Shown piece after piece: positions 5,829 to 14,296 of a stretch of 21,682 bases of DNA; within the stretch, counting starts at the first letter, position 1, and the number at the start of each line of letters is the position of its first letter. This DNA comes from a virus. Both the position numbers and the translations under genes were made by a program. A model generated the notes under the pieces. That model was not told the origin of the DNA, searched no databases, and saw only the letters and a program-made list of their open reading frames with translations. The stretch lies in IMG/VR virus record IMGVR_UViG_3300049911_000081, positions 1 to 21,682 of that record; one strand, given 5' to 3'.

Positions 5829-8411
5829 CTATAATCCTCCTCCATCTGCTATTGTCCATCCATGACCTCCACTTCCAACTGCTAATACTAAATGCGCCCT
5901 TGCTGCCGCTGCTGCTCCCCCTGTTGTATATTGTGCATCGCCAGCATTAAATGTGACAGTATTTTGAACTGCCTGTGCTCCCCATGCAATCAACAAAGCA
6001 TCATAATTAGCTGTTGACAAAGCATTTGCAGCAAAAAACATAGTAGCCATATTTGTATTTAAATGCACATCAAATCCTGCAACAGATTGATTAAATACAG
6101 AACAACTCTGAAACATGGCATCTGTACGAGTTACTTTAGCCGTATTAAAATTTGCAACTGACTGATTGAACGCAGCACATCCATAAAACATATAATGCAT
6201 TACTGTTACATTCGCCGTATTAAAACCTGCAACGGATTGATTAAATGCTGTGCACGCATTGAACATTCCTGCCATATCAGTAACATTAGCGGTGTTGAAA
6301 CTTGATACTGATTGATTGAATGCCGTACAACCTGAAAACATACCATTCATATCCATTACATTAGCTGTACTAAAACCAACTGGAGAATTGAATGCAGCAC
6401 ACCCATTGAACATATTATTCATATCGTATATACTCGTTGTGTTGGGAATATCAGTATAATTACCAGTAAGGTTTGTACAACCATAAAAAGCACTATTCAT
6501 TGAACTCCAAACCGTATTTCCCCAATTTTCAATAGTTAAAAGTTTTAGCTTATCTCCACCGTTATTAAAATATATTCTTGGGAAAGTACCCCTTACCTTA
6601 ACTGTCTTTACTCCAGTTGACGGATATACATGAGTTATATTACCAGGAGTTCCTGTTGCATGTTCTTCTGCACTGCCATCACCCCAATCAATCCAACAAT
6701 CATATCCCGCTCCCGTAGTTGGTATTACTATTGTCTTTGTAGCTGATCCTCCATTCTCAGTTTGCCATGTCGTTATAAAACTATTTGATGTTCCTCCCTT
6801 AATTTCTTTGGACATTTCAATCCAAAGCCCAAGTGAAGCATTCCACTTAAAAACAATTATATCACAGTATTCCATTGTAAATGAATTACCTCCGGTAAGT
6901 GACAATCCATTCCCATTATCAAATTTAAGTGTGCCAGTTGAAGAATTATTGATTATCGTTAATTCCATCCCATCAAAAAGCCCATTAGCAATCTGCGGAT
7001 TAGCAGTAATATCCACATCGCCACTGGGGGTAACATATAAATATGGAGTTAATTTATCAGATGTTATTCCAGCAACATCCGGGGCAAATCCCCAAAAAGG
7101 CGTATTTGTATGACCCCTAAATATTATAGAAGCTGTCGCATTTGGTATTGTTACTACTGCATCTGAAAAATACATTGAAGGATATTCCACAGTAACATCT
7201 ATGGCTGGAGATTCCAAAAGTATATCAGTAGTAACTATGCCGGTCTTAGAATATAGATTCTTTCCTATCTTTGAATTTCTAAAGGATTCTGAATAAGCAC
7301 CAACCACATCTTGCCATATTAATGATGTTTCACCAACTGTAGAATTTGAAACTATGAGATTGCCTTCGATAACGACTCCTCTTGCAAACCTATATGGAGA
7401 ATCAGCGCAAATTATCTTTATTTGCGAACTGTCATTTGACTCAAAATAATTACCTGTTATATTTGCACTTTGAACACTATAATCCGAACCCGGAGCTAAA
7501 GAACCTAACTGCACGCCGGGTCCTTTATTTGTTTCAATTAAATTCCCGTTTACATTTAAACCTGAACCCACCCATTCAATTCCCGCATCACCATTAGAAG
7601 CAAAAGTACTATTGGTAATAGATATGCCATTTCCATTTGCCCCTGTATGTTTATCCGTTGTTCTACTTACAAAATTTATCCCATCTGATTTATTACAGAT
7701 AAGACTTACATGATTAAATGTATGTCCTACTGATAAATTTAAAGAATAAATGCCATGTCCCCCATTAAACCATGAATAAACACCCTCAAAATCACCATAA
7801 TTAGCATTGAATAATTCAATGCCATTACCACCCGTTCCACCTACACCAAATGCCCCACCATTCCCTTGTATCTTAATATCCTTGCAACTAAAATAAATAC
7901 AATCTCTAAATCTTAATGCTGCATGACCTGATGTATTAGAATTATAAATCACACTCTCAGGCCCCACCCCACGAATAGATATATAATTTTTAGTAACTAC
8001 AATAGAATCTGAAATCCTATATTTACCCCTCGGGAAAAATACTGTTGCACCGCCTACTGAATAAGCATTAACTCCAGCCGTCCCACCATGTACAGTTAAC
8101 TTAGCCTCAGTAATGGCTGCCTGAATTGCAGTTCTGTCATCTGTGATACTATCACCTTTTGCCCCATAATCTTTCACATTAAAAACGAGTGTTTTTGCAC
8201 TGTTTAACTGTGTCTGTATAGATGAAGTAGCATCAACAAAATTGAGTTGCGTCCCTGTTCTTGTCACTGTCACTGTTCCGATCTTTATTCCACTTACTGG
8301 TACTTCGATTCCGCCATTGGCTTTTATAACATACTTAAATGTATTTGATTGCTGACAGAAAGAAACTCCAGTAATTAAAATCCCTATCAAAAAAGTAATT
8401 AGTCTTTTCAT
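5829..8411 (-). CDS. Pectate-lyase-like beta-helix plus BspA-repeat adhesin with signal peptide
   Basis: An 860-aa modular protein. Residues 1-20 are a Sec signal peptide ending in SFCQ. Residues of about 75-410 form a right-handed beta-helix of the Pectate_lyase_3 type (NVKDYGAKGDSITDDRTAIQ at 78-97, then VFFPRGKYRISDSI), the fold of many phage tailspikes. A PKD-like domain with WIDWGDG lies near 570. Residues of about 638-800 are BspA/DUF285 repeats of 24-25 aa. The C-terminus is Ala/Gly-rich (about 825-860). The beta-helix could bind or cleave host glycans, but I cannot identify catalytic residues by eye. The BspA part is a classical Bacteroidota surface-adhesion module. The signal peptide is unexpected for a tail fibre. 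Confidence 0.7.
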   Translation of the reverse strand: MKRLITFLIGILITGVSFCQQSNTFKYVIKANGGIEVPVSGIKIGTVTVTRTGTQLNFVDATSSIQTQLNSAKTLVFNVKDYGAKGDSITDDRTAIQAAITEAKLTVHGGTAGVNAYSVGGATVFFPRGKYRISDSIVVTKNYISIRGVGPESVIYNSNTSGHAALRFRDCIYFSCKDIKIQGNGGAFGVGGTGGNGIELFNANYGDFEGVYSWFNGGHGIYSLNLSVGHTFNHVSLICNKSDGINFVSRTTDKHTGANGNGISITNSTFASNGDAGIEWVGSGLNVNGNLIETNKGPGVQLGSLAPGSDYSVQSANITGNYFESNDSSQIKIICADSPYRFARGVVIEGNLIVSNSTVGETSLIWQDVVGAYSESFRNSKIGKNLYSKTGIVTTDILLESPAIDVTVEYPSMYFSDAVVTIPNATASIIFRGHTNTPFWGFAPDVAGITSDKLTPYLYVTPSGDVDITANPQIANGLFDGMELTIINNSSTGTLKFDNGNGLSLTGGNSFTMEYCDIIVFKWNASLGLWIEMSKEIKGGTSNSFITTWQTENGGSATKTIVIPTTGAGYDCWIDWGDGSAEEHATGTPGNITHVYPSTGVKTVKVRGTFPRIYFNNGGDKLKLLTIENWGNTVWSSMNSAFYGCTNLTGNYTDIPNTTSIYDMNNMFNGCAAFNSPVGFSTANVMDMNGMFSGCTAFNQSVSSFNTANVTDMAGMFNACTAFNQSVAGFNTANVTVMHYMFYGCAAFNQSVANFNTAKVTRTDAMFQSCSVFNQSVAGFDVHLNTNMATMFFAANALSTANYDALLIAWGAQAVQNTVTFNAGDAQYTTGGAAAAARAHLVLAVGSGGHGWTIADGGGL
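6019..6500 (-). repeat. BspA/DUF285 repeat array
   Basis: About six imperfect tandem units of 24-25 codons (72-75 bp) inside the 860-aa adhesin gene. The consensus is MFxxCxxFNQSVxxFNTANV followed by Thr-x-Met. The central four units are best conserved and the flanking ones degenerate. Nucleotide similarity between units makes the array prone to copy-number change and to assembly collapse. Confidence 0.8.
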
Positions 8412-8417
8412 AATTAT

Positions 8418-8915
8418 TTAATTTGCAGTAATAACTATTTTCCAAGTTCCCACGTAAATCTTCAAAACATTCAAAGTACTATCATAAACCAGAAGTCCTA
8501 CAACGGGAGTTAAAGCATTTATTTGAGTGGTTGTCAGAACGGGTAATTTAATCCCTGACATCGAAAGGATGGCATCAGCCAATTCAATAGATTCAGGTTT
8601 ATTTGTCAAATCCGTATAACTACCACTAAAAAGAGTTGGCTTTCCAGTTATCTCAGCATAAGTAGGTACATAACCTATCGCCTTATAGAGACTATTATGG
8701 TCATGTGTAGCAGGAGTAAATACAGAAGGTTTATTGATCATAGTATTCCAGTCAGCAACACCTCCAGCGGGAAGTGATGTGTAGATAGTTCCTGCTGGAC
8801 TAAACCGAAATCCTTTGTTGAAAGTGACTATTGCATTGAAGTCTTTATCGGGTTGACAAAAAGCAACGGCAAAAGTAACCAACAAAAGAATAAGGATAAG
8901 TTTCATTTTTTTCAT
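8418..8915 (-). CDS. Short fibre protein with tail-repeat motifs and signal peptide
   Basis: A 165-aa protein. Residues 1-20 form a Sec signal peptide (Lys-Lys-Met-Lys then a hydrophobic run to Phe-Cys-Gln). The middle carries short tail-fibre repeats of the form Asp-Trp-x-x-x-x-Asn-Lys-Pro, Tyr-Ala-Glu-Ile-Thr-Gly-Lys-Pro and Tyr-x-Asp-Leu-Thr-Asn-Lys-Pro, with a Thr-His-Asp-His turn. These are typical of trimeric phage fibre shafts. The C-terminus (LLVYDSTLNVLKIYVGTW) resembles a beta-rich cap. It lies between two much larger adhesins with gaps of 6 and 2 bp. It may be an adaptor or a minor fibre. The Asn-Lys-Pro repeat recognition is good; the precise role is inferred. Confidence 0.65.
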   Translation of the reverse strand: MKKMKLILILLLVTFAVAFCQPDKDFNAIVTFNKGFRFSPAGTIYTSLPAGGVADWNTMINKPSVFTPATHDHNSLYKAIGYVPTYAEITGKPTLFSGSYTDLTNKPESIELADAILSMSGIKLPVLTTTQINALTPVVGLLVYDSTLNVLKIYVGTWKIVITAN

Positions 8916-8917
8916 AT

Positions 8918-11900
8918 TTAATGTTTTATAAGTTTCCCACCAATTTTTACTAATTTCATGTTGTGTTTTAACAGATTCCCGGTAGCCTCACTACCTCCAC
9001 CTTCTGCTACAAAACTTCGTTCATCACCGTAAGCAGTGCCAACACTATTTATGGCATAAGCCCTGATATAATAAGTTAAAGTTGCCGTCAATCCGGTTAT
9101 TGTACTCACAAATGTTCCTGTTCCTGTTCCGTCAGAAGAATAATTATCAGATTTAGATATTGCCGGTTCTGGAGTTGTACTCCAGCAAACACCCCTTGCT
9201 ATAATCCCACTACCTGATGCTATATAACCCCCGCTTTTCGCAGTGGAACTTGTTACATCATAAACAGAATTTGTTGAGACAACAGGTAATGCAGGCGTAG
9301 TGCCACCAAATTCAAATGCTCCAAGATCGGGTGCAGAACCCTGATAGGATAGCCCGACATTTATTCCTGCATTTATCAAATCAGAACCGGAAACAAGTTT
9401 TAAGAAGTTTACATCAGGTAAAGAACCTGCCTGCCTTGCTCCATCTATGCCAGTCGGGCTGATACTTGCAAAATCTGCATCAGTTACCGTGACACCTCCA
9501 TCCCAGCTATTATACTGGCTGTCATGAGAAGCATGGATAACTGGAGCAGTGCCATTGCCATAGTCAACATTATTTCTAAATACTGTCGGAAAATCATAAG
9601 TCGGGAAATAGAAGCCATTACCGCTTATTGTGACACCATTATAATAAGCAATATTATTATACATAACTACATGGAAAGAATAATAACCAGCCCTGAGACA
9701 AGAGAAACCTGTTGTTAGATTTCTATAAGCGACACAATTTGTGACAGTTCTTAAAACAGTACCCACATCAGGAGAAGATGATTTAGGCCCAAGTTTAAAC
9801 GCTTCTCCATTTCCTCTTGGAGTAAAAGTACCTGGTTCATAGCCATTATAGAACGCCCAGCAATTCTCAAGTGTATAATTGCCACATGCCAATCGTAAAT
9901 CCCAGCCGTCATCACAATTCCACCATGCTCTACAACCCCTGAAAGTTATATCTGTTGATGTTGCGCTCCCTGTTTCAAAACCATCTGACCCATCCCAGGG
10001 AGAAGCAGAATAAGGATCAGCATTATGATGACTATCACAATTAAGAAACAGGTCATCATCACAACCATCTCCTATGACAACGCCCCACCCCCCAATATGA
10101 TCTATCTCACATAACTCAAAAGTGCTGTTATCTACATTATTAATAAATATTCCGTATAACCCGTTTCCTCCATTACCATTGGTGGGCTGAATGAGATTTG
10201 TAAATCTTAATCCTTTTATATGGATATAATCAGCATTTTGCACTCTCAGGCAACATGTCATGCCCGAAACACTATGATATGAATAATCAAATACAGGTGT
10301 TTCGTTAGGATAGTTTAGTATGCTTATCAGATTGCCTGCCGTTCCGCTTATCCCTGAAAGAGTTTGAGGTGTTGCGATATAGGTTCCACCCCTTACATAA
10401 ATAATATCTCCCGGCACTGTTGCTGCATACGCATGCGATAATGTAAACCACGGACTACCTATTGTACCACTACCACTAATATCACTTCCTGTTGGTGATA
10501 TATAATAGACATGCGCTCCATAAGAAGTTACATTTATATAATTAATTTTTGTCTCTACATCTGAACCAGCACTATTAGTTGCTGTTAAAGAGACAGTATA
10601 ACTTCCGGCATTATTATATAGATGCGTGGGATTCTGTAATGTAGAAACAGGAGTTTCCCCAAATGTCCAGTACCAGCTTGTTGGAGATCCTGTAGATTGA
10701 TCCGTGAAGGTAACTGTTGTCCCTGCTGTGATATTAGTAGCCGAAGCAGTAAAGGCAGCATTCGGAAGAGCTGAAGCAGAATAAAGCCTTGCACCAATTT
10801 GCCACGATCCATTCTGATTGATCACTGAAGGGGCAGAACCTACAACCCAGGTAGCACTTGTAGATAATCCACTTTGATAAGTTGAACCAAGATTAGTACC
10901 GTAGTTTAATCGTGAAGTAGGAACAAGAGCGGTGGTATTTATGAAATTAGGATTTACAATCACCGAATGAGTATCATATCCCAAAGCCAGCCATGCCACC
11001 CATGTTATGGATGATCCATTCACATAAAAGACAGGATTGGAACCTGCACAATAATAGATATTATAATCGCACTCGAATCCATTTCCACATCCTGAGGCAA
11101 GATATATTACTGGAGTACCAGAAGGTGTAAAGAAGATATTATTCTTTATTTTAGTATTTATTGATGGAGTTGTAGTATTGGCATCAATATAAATCAAAGT
11201 CGATGAGTTTACCGAATAAAAAGTGTTATTGTAAATTTTAACCCCATTAAATCCTTTTATTCTAATATTTGTCGCACCTCCATGAAAAATATTATAAGCC
11301 ACAACTCCACTAATATCAGTCATATTGTATGCATCGTCAGATTTGAATACAATACTATAATGAGTATTATCAAAATAATTGTATTTAACTATTTGATTAA
11401 TGTTATACCCTAACATAATACCATGCGTAGATACAGGAACGGGATTGCCTGTCCATACAAACTTATTTCCTGTTATTATTGCTCCATCAAGATTATTATT
11501 TGTTGACAGACCACCGTTTTCATCTCCTGCCTGTAACATATACCCTGATGTATTCTGTGAGGTTACAGAGTTATTGATGAACGAAAAATTAGTTGGATTA
11601 TCTCTTAATATATCAACGCCATCCCATGAAGCATTAGTATTTGTATATGTCTGACCTTGTAATGTATATGATGTTTCTGTTAAATATTCGTAAGCTCCAA
11701 TATCAGGATTTGCATCTCTGGCATTCTCTCCGAAGTCATAGTTTATACTTATATCTACGCCTGCATCGATAGCATCAGAACTGGATGACAGTGTATAATA
11801 ATTAGTATTTGTATAACTTCCTGATCTTGATATATGGTTAGTGGATATTACATCTCCTGCTCCAATACAATCACTATCATAGGATTTATTATAAAGATTA

Positions 11901-12964
11901 TTGCTAAACGTAATTCCAACTAATTTAGATGCCTCTACAGGCCAAATACAATATGAACCATCTTCTTGAACTATTATGTTATTTCTGTAACTTGAATTAA
12001 CATTATTCGATGTTTCGCCTACTCCAGCTACAATTATATTACAACCATATATGCTATTTATAAATGTATTATTTGCAACCAATATATTATCTAAACTGCC
12101 ACCTGTATAAAAATTTCTACTACATCCATAAGCAATATTATTTATGAAGGTGTTTCTTGCATTACTTGGGATGCCTGTCTCATTCCAGTGACCAATACCA
12201 ACAGGGTGTTCATCGCCCATAGTTTTTGTCTGATAGACAAAATTTCTCTGAACTAAACAATCAGTTGCATCACTCACATAAATCATAACCGTATATGCGT
12301 TATAACTTATATTATCTTCAATAGTCGTGTGAGTTGCCTCAAAGGTAGAAATGCCTTCTCCCCAGTTATCATGCGCAATACAATGCCGAATAATGCAATA
12401 ATCAGGATAACGTCTTGCGCTTATCCCTGACCCCCATGAATCTGACCTCCCTTCATCGTGATTATTGTTTTGACAACAATCATAAACATTACAATATTCA
12501 ATTATAGTATAATCACCACTGACGCCTATACCTGATGCCCAACAATTATGAACTTCACAATGACTTATTAAATTATAAACTCCATCGCTTACTATTCCCG
12601 ACGCACCACCATTATTAAGTTCAAATCCAATAAAATTAATGTAGTCATCTGATAATGTAACCAATGTATTAGTACCTAATCCATTACCATCAATAATGGG
12701 ATATTCTCCAGAATAAGCAGATAGAATAGTAGGATAACCTGATGTGCCATCATGTCCCGAAACTGTAACTCTTTCATTATAGGTTCCTGTTCTTACAAAA
12801 AGAATATCTCCTGAAGCTAATCGTGATATTCCATAAGTAATCGTTAAGAATGGACTTCCTATAGTGCCGGGATTACCATTATTCCCCGTTTTTGCTACAT
12901 AGTAAATTGTGGCATTTAGAGAAATGCTTATTAAACAGAATAATATAATAAGAAGTTTTTTCAT
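8918..12964 (-). CDS. 1348-aa double beta-helix / PKD / FN3-like adhesin with signal peptide
   Basis: The largest gene here. Residues 1-18 are a Sec signal peptide. Residues of about 19-424 form a right-handed parallel beta-helix starting with Tyr-Tyr-Val-Ala-Lys-Thr-Gly and closing with PDIGAYEY. About 425-720 is further Asn-rich beta-helix. About 738-816 is a PKD domain (VTFTDQSTGSPTSWYWTFGE ... HLYNNAGSYTVSLTATNSAG). About 820-1216 is a second beta-helix module with the same opening (Tyr-Tyr-Ile-Ser-Pro-Thr-Gly-Ser) and closing (PDLGAFEF) as the first. About 1227-1320 is a fibronectin-III-like domain, followed by a short Lys-rich tail. This is a typical surface polysaccharide-binding or depolymerase architecture. 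The context makes it a tail adhesin, while the signal peptide would equally suit a cell-surface protein. Its ATG overlaps the upstream stop by 1 bp. Confidence 0.75.
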   Translation of the reverse strand: MKKLLIILFCLISISLNATIYYVAKTGNNGNPGTIGSPFLTITYGISRLASGDILFVRTGTYNERVTVSGHDGTSGYPTILSAYSGEYPIIDGNGLGTNTLVTLSDDYINFIGFELNNGGASGIVSDGVYNLISHCEVHNCWASGIGVSGDYTIIEYCNVYDCCQNNNHDEGRSDSWGSGISARRYPDYCIIRHCIAHDNWGEGISTFEATHTTIEDNISYNAYTVMIYVSDATDCLVQRNFVYQTKTMGDEHPVGIGHWNETGIPSNARNTFINNIAYGCSRNFYTGGSLDNILVANNTFINSIYGCNIIVAGVGETSNNVNSSYRNNIIVQEDGSYCIWPVEASKLVGITFSNNLYNKSYDSDCIGAGDVISTNHISRSGSYTNTNYYTLSSSSDAIDAGVDISINYDFGENARDANPDIGAYEYLTETSYTLQGQTYTNTNASWDGVDILRDNPTNFSFINNSVTSQNTSGYMLQAGDENGGLSTNNNLDGAIITGNKFVWTGNPVPVSTHGIMLGYNINQIVKYNYFDNTHYSIVFKSDDAYNMTDISGVVAYNIFHGGATNIRIKGFNGVKIYNNTFYSVNSSTLIYIDANTTTPSINTKIKNNIFFTPSGTPVIYLASGCGNGFECDYNIYYCAGSNPVFYVNGSSITWVAWLALGYDTHSVIVNPNFINTTALVPTSRLNYGTNLGSTYQSGLSTSATWVVGSAPSVINQNGSWQIGARLYSASALPNAAFTASATNITAGTTVTFTDQSTGSPTSWYWTFGETPVSTLQNPTHLYNNAGSYTVSLTATNSAGSDVETKINYINVTSYGAHVYYISPTGSDISGSGTIGSPWFTLSHAYAATVPGDIIYVRGGTYIATPQTLSGISGTAGNLISILNYPNETPVFDYSYHSVSGMTCCLRVQNADYIHIKGLRFTNLIQPTNGNGGNGLYGIFINNVDNSTFELCEIDHIGGWGVVIGDGCDDDLFLNCDSHHNADPYSASPWDGSDGFETGSATSTDITFRGCRAWWNCDDGWDLRLACGNYTLENCWAFYNGYEPGTFTPRGNGEAFKLGPKSSSPDVGTVLRTVTNCVAYRNLTTGFSCLRAGYYSFHVVMYNNIAYYNGVTISGNGFYFPTYDFPTVFRNNVDYGNGTAPVIHASHDSQYNSWDGGVTVTDADFASISPTGIDGARQAGSLPDVNFLKLVSGSDLINAGINVGLSYQGSAPDLGAFEFGGTTPALPVVSTNSVYDVTSSTAKSGGYIASGSGIIARGVCWSTTPEPAISKSDNYSSDGTGTGTFVSTITGLTATLTYYIRAYAINSVGTAYGDERSFVAEGGGSEATGNLLKHNMKLVKIGGKLIKH

Positions 12965-14286
12965 TAATTAAATGGATATGTTGATGTATATAATTCTGTT
13001 ACCTCACCGGCAGATACCGCCTTTGACCATATCCCTACCGCATCAATTCTACCAGCCAATCTTGTTCCTCCCCCGCTATATTCATTTCCCATATACCAGT
13101 TAGAAGTATTAACATATATGGTTCCTGAAAAAGTATCAGCAGAAGTTGATACATCCGCACCATTCAAGTATAGTTTAAGAGGATTTGCACCATTGCATAT
13201 CCCAACCAAATGATACCACTGTCCAGCCGATAAAGTGCCTGAAGAATGGACAGTAAAGTCAGTACCGGAAGTATTCTTAATATTAAAATATGCCTTATCA
13301 TCAGTGTCGATATATAACATCATTGTCTCCCACGGAGAAGCAGAAAGCGTAGAACGTATTAAGAATCCTGCGTTTCCTACTGTAGATTGTAATGATGTTA
13401 GATAAACCCATGCTGACAGACTTACAGTACTCCCCGAAAGAATCTGAGAAGAATTAAATGGTATCGTGGCAACATGAACAGGATCGGAGAAACTCTCTGC
13501 CTTTCCAAACTTACCAGTCTGGTTGACTATAGCAGAGGTATAACCATTTTGTGTGCCGGTCGCATCCACTATATCTGTTCCTGCTGTTTCATCGAATTGA
13601 TAAAATCCCAGAATACCTGTAAGCAAAGTTGATTCACCACTACCGCCACCCCCACCGGAACCTCCTTCTGGAATCAGATCATGCCAAACAATAGGATCAA
13701 AGGCATGAACTATTATTTGTTCTCCGGTTGCAAGAATTGGTTTAAATGTTAAAGTTCCGCTTGCTATATCAAATTTATATCCGTCAGGAGCTTTAACATT
13801 GGTTATATTCTGCCACTGCATTTGCCCTTCACGATAAACTGTTATATGTGGATGAGAAGTAAATCCTGTATTTATAATTAAAGAATCACCATTTACGGGA
13901 AATCCCGATGTGGTACCTATTATGCCCCTTAATTGATACATGCCAACCGCACCACCAGTACCCTCAAAACTCTGAAGTTGATTATAAGTGACTACCTGTT
14001 TAGGAACCTGCAAAGTATCTGTTTTAAGCCAGGCGTAAGTACCCAAGTCTTCAGCATCTGTCCGTAATTGATTCAGTGAATCATGGATTCTGTTACGTGT
14101 CTGCGATTCACGGTAGATATTCCCGAATGAATCTCTCACAGCAGAGAAGTTTGTATTTACCTTCTGGAAAGCCGTTCTTAGCGGATCACCGGTATGATCA
14201 TTCGCAGTTGTACCGACATTGACGACCGAAGTCTGTCCAAAGACCCCGAAGGGAATAAAGAGTAATAAATAGAGTATCCTTTTCAT
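12964..14286 (-). CDS. Tail fibre with N-terminal virion-type motif, LamG domain and signal peptide
   Basis: A 440-aa protein. The chosen ATG, 10 bp after the upstream stop, gives a standard Sec signal peptide (1-18, ending FGQ). An earlier in-frame ATG at 14307 would add seven residues and overlap the upstream gene. Residues 21-48 read VNVGTTANDHTGDPLRTAF...NTNF, the common N-terminal motif of phage tail fibres. A glycine linker (GGSGGGGGSG) near 208-217 joins this to a LamG jelly roll at about 222-438 (Leu-Ser-Ala-Trp-Val-Tyr, Trp-Tyr-His-Leu-Val-Gly, Leu-Tyr-Leu-Asn-Gly, then Asp-Ala-Val-Gly-Ile-Trp-Ser). The likely role is carbohydrate binding at the tail tip. The combination of a virion-type motif with an export signal is the strange part. 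Confidence 0.75.
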   Translation of the reverse strand: MKRILYLLLFIPFGVFGQTSVVNVGTTANDHTGDPLRTAFQKVNTNFSAVRDSFGNIYRESQTRNRIHDSLNQLRTDAEDLGTYAWLKTDTLQVPKQVVTYNQLQSFEGTGGAVGMYQLRGIIGTTSGFPVNGDSLIINTGFTSHPHITVYREGQMQWQNITNVKAPDGYKFDIASGTLTFKPILATGEQIIVHAFDPIVWHDLIPEGGSGGGGGSGESTLLTGILGFYQFDETAGTDIVDATGTQNGYTSAIVNQTGKFGKAESFSDPVHVATIPFNSSQILSGSTVSLSAWVYLTSLQSTVGNAGFLIRSTLSASPWETMMLYIDTDDKAYFNIKNTSGTDFTVHSSGTLSAGQWYHLVGICNGANPLKLYLNGADVSTSADTFSGTIYVNTSNWYMGNEYSGGGTRLAGRIDAVGIWSKAVSAGEVTELYTSTYPFN

Positions 14287-14296
14287 ATTAAATAAT

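Noticed and set aside
10585-10812. Short minus-strand frame within the 1348-aa adhesin gene
   Set aside because: It lies out of frame inside the PKD-coding region, and its Leu/Gln/Arg-rich translation is a typical shadow.
3443-14286. The adhesin block as a host surface-protein locus instead of phage genes
   Set aside because: Signal peptides and host-like modules suggest it, but the fibre motif GTTANDHTGDPLRTAF, Asn-Lys-Pro tail repeats, uninterrupted operon spacing and position between tail-tip and lysis genes favour a phage origin. Display on the host cell is kept as a hypothesis.
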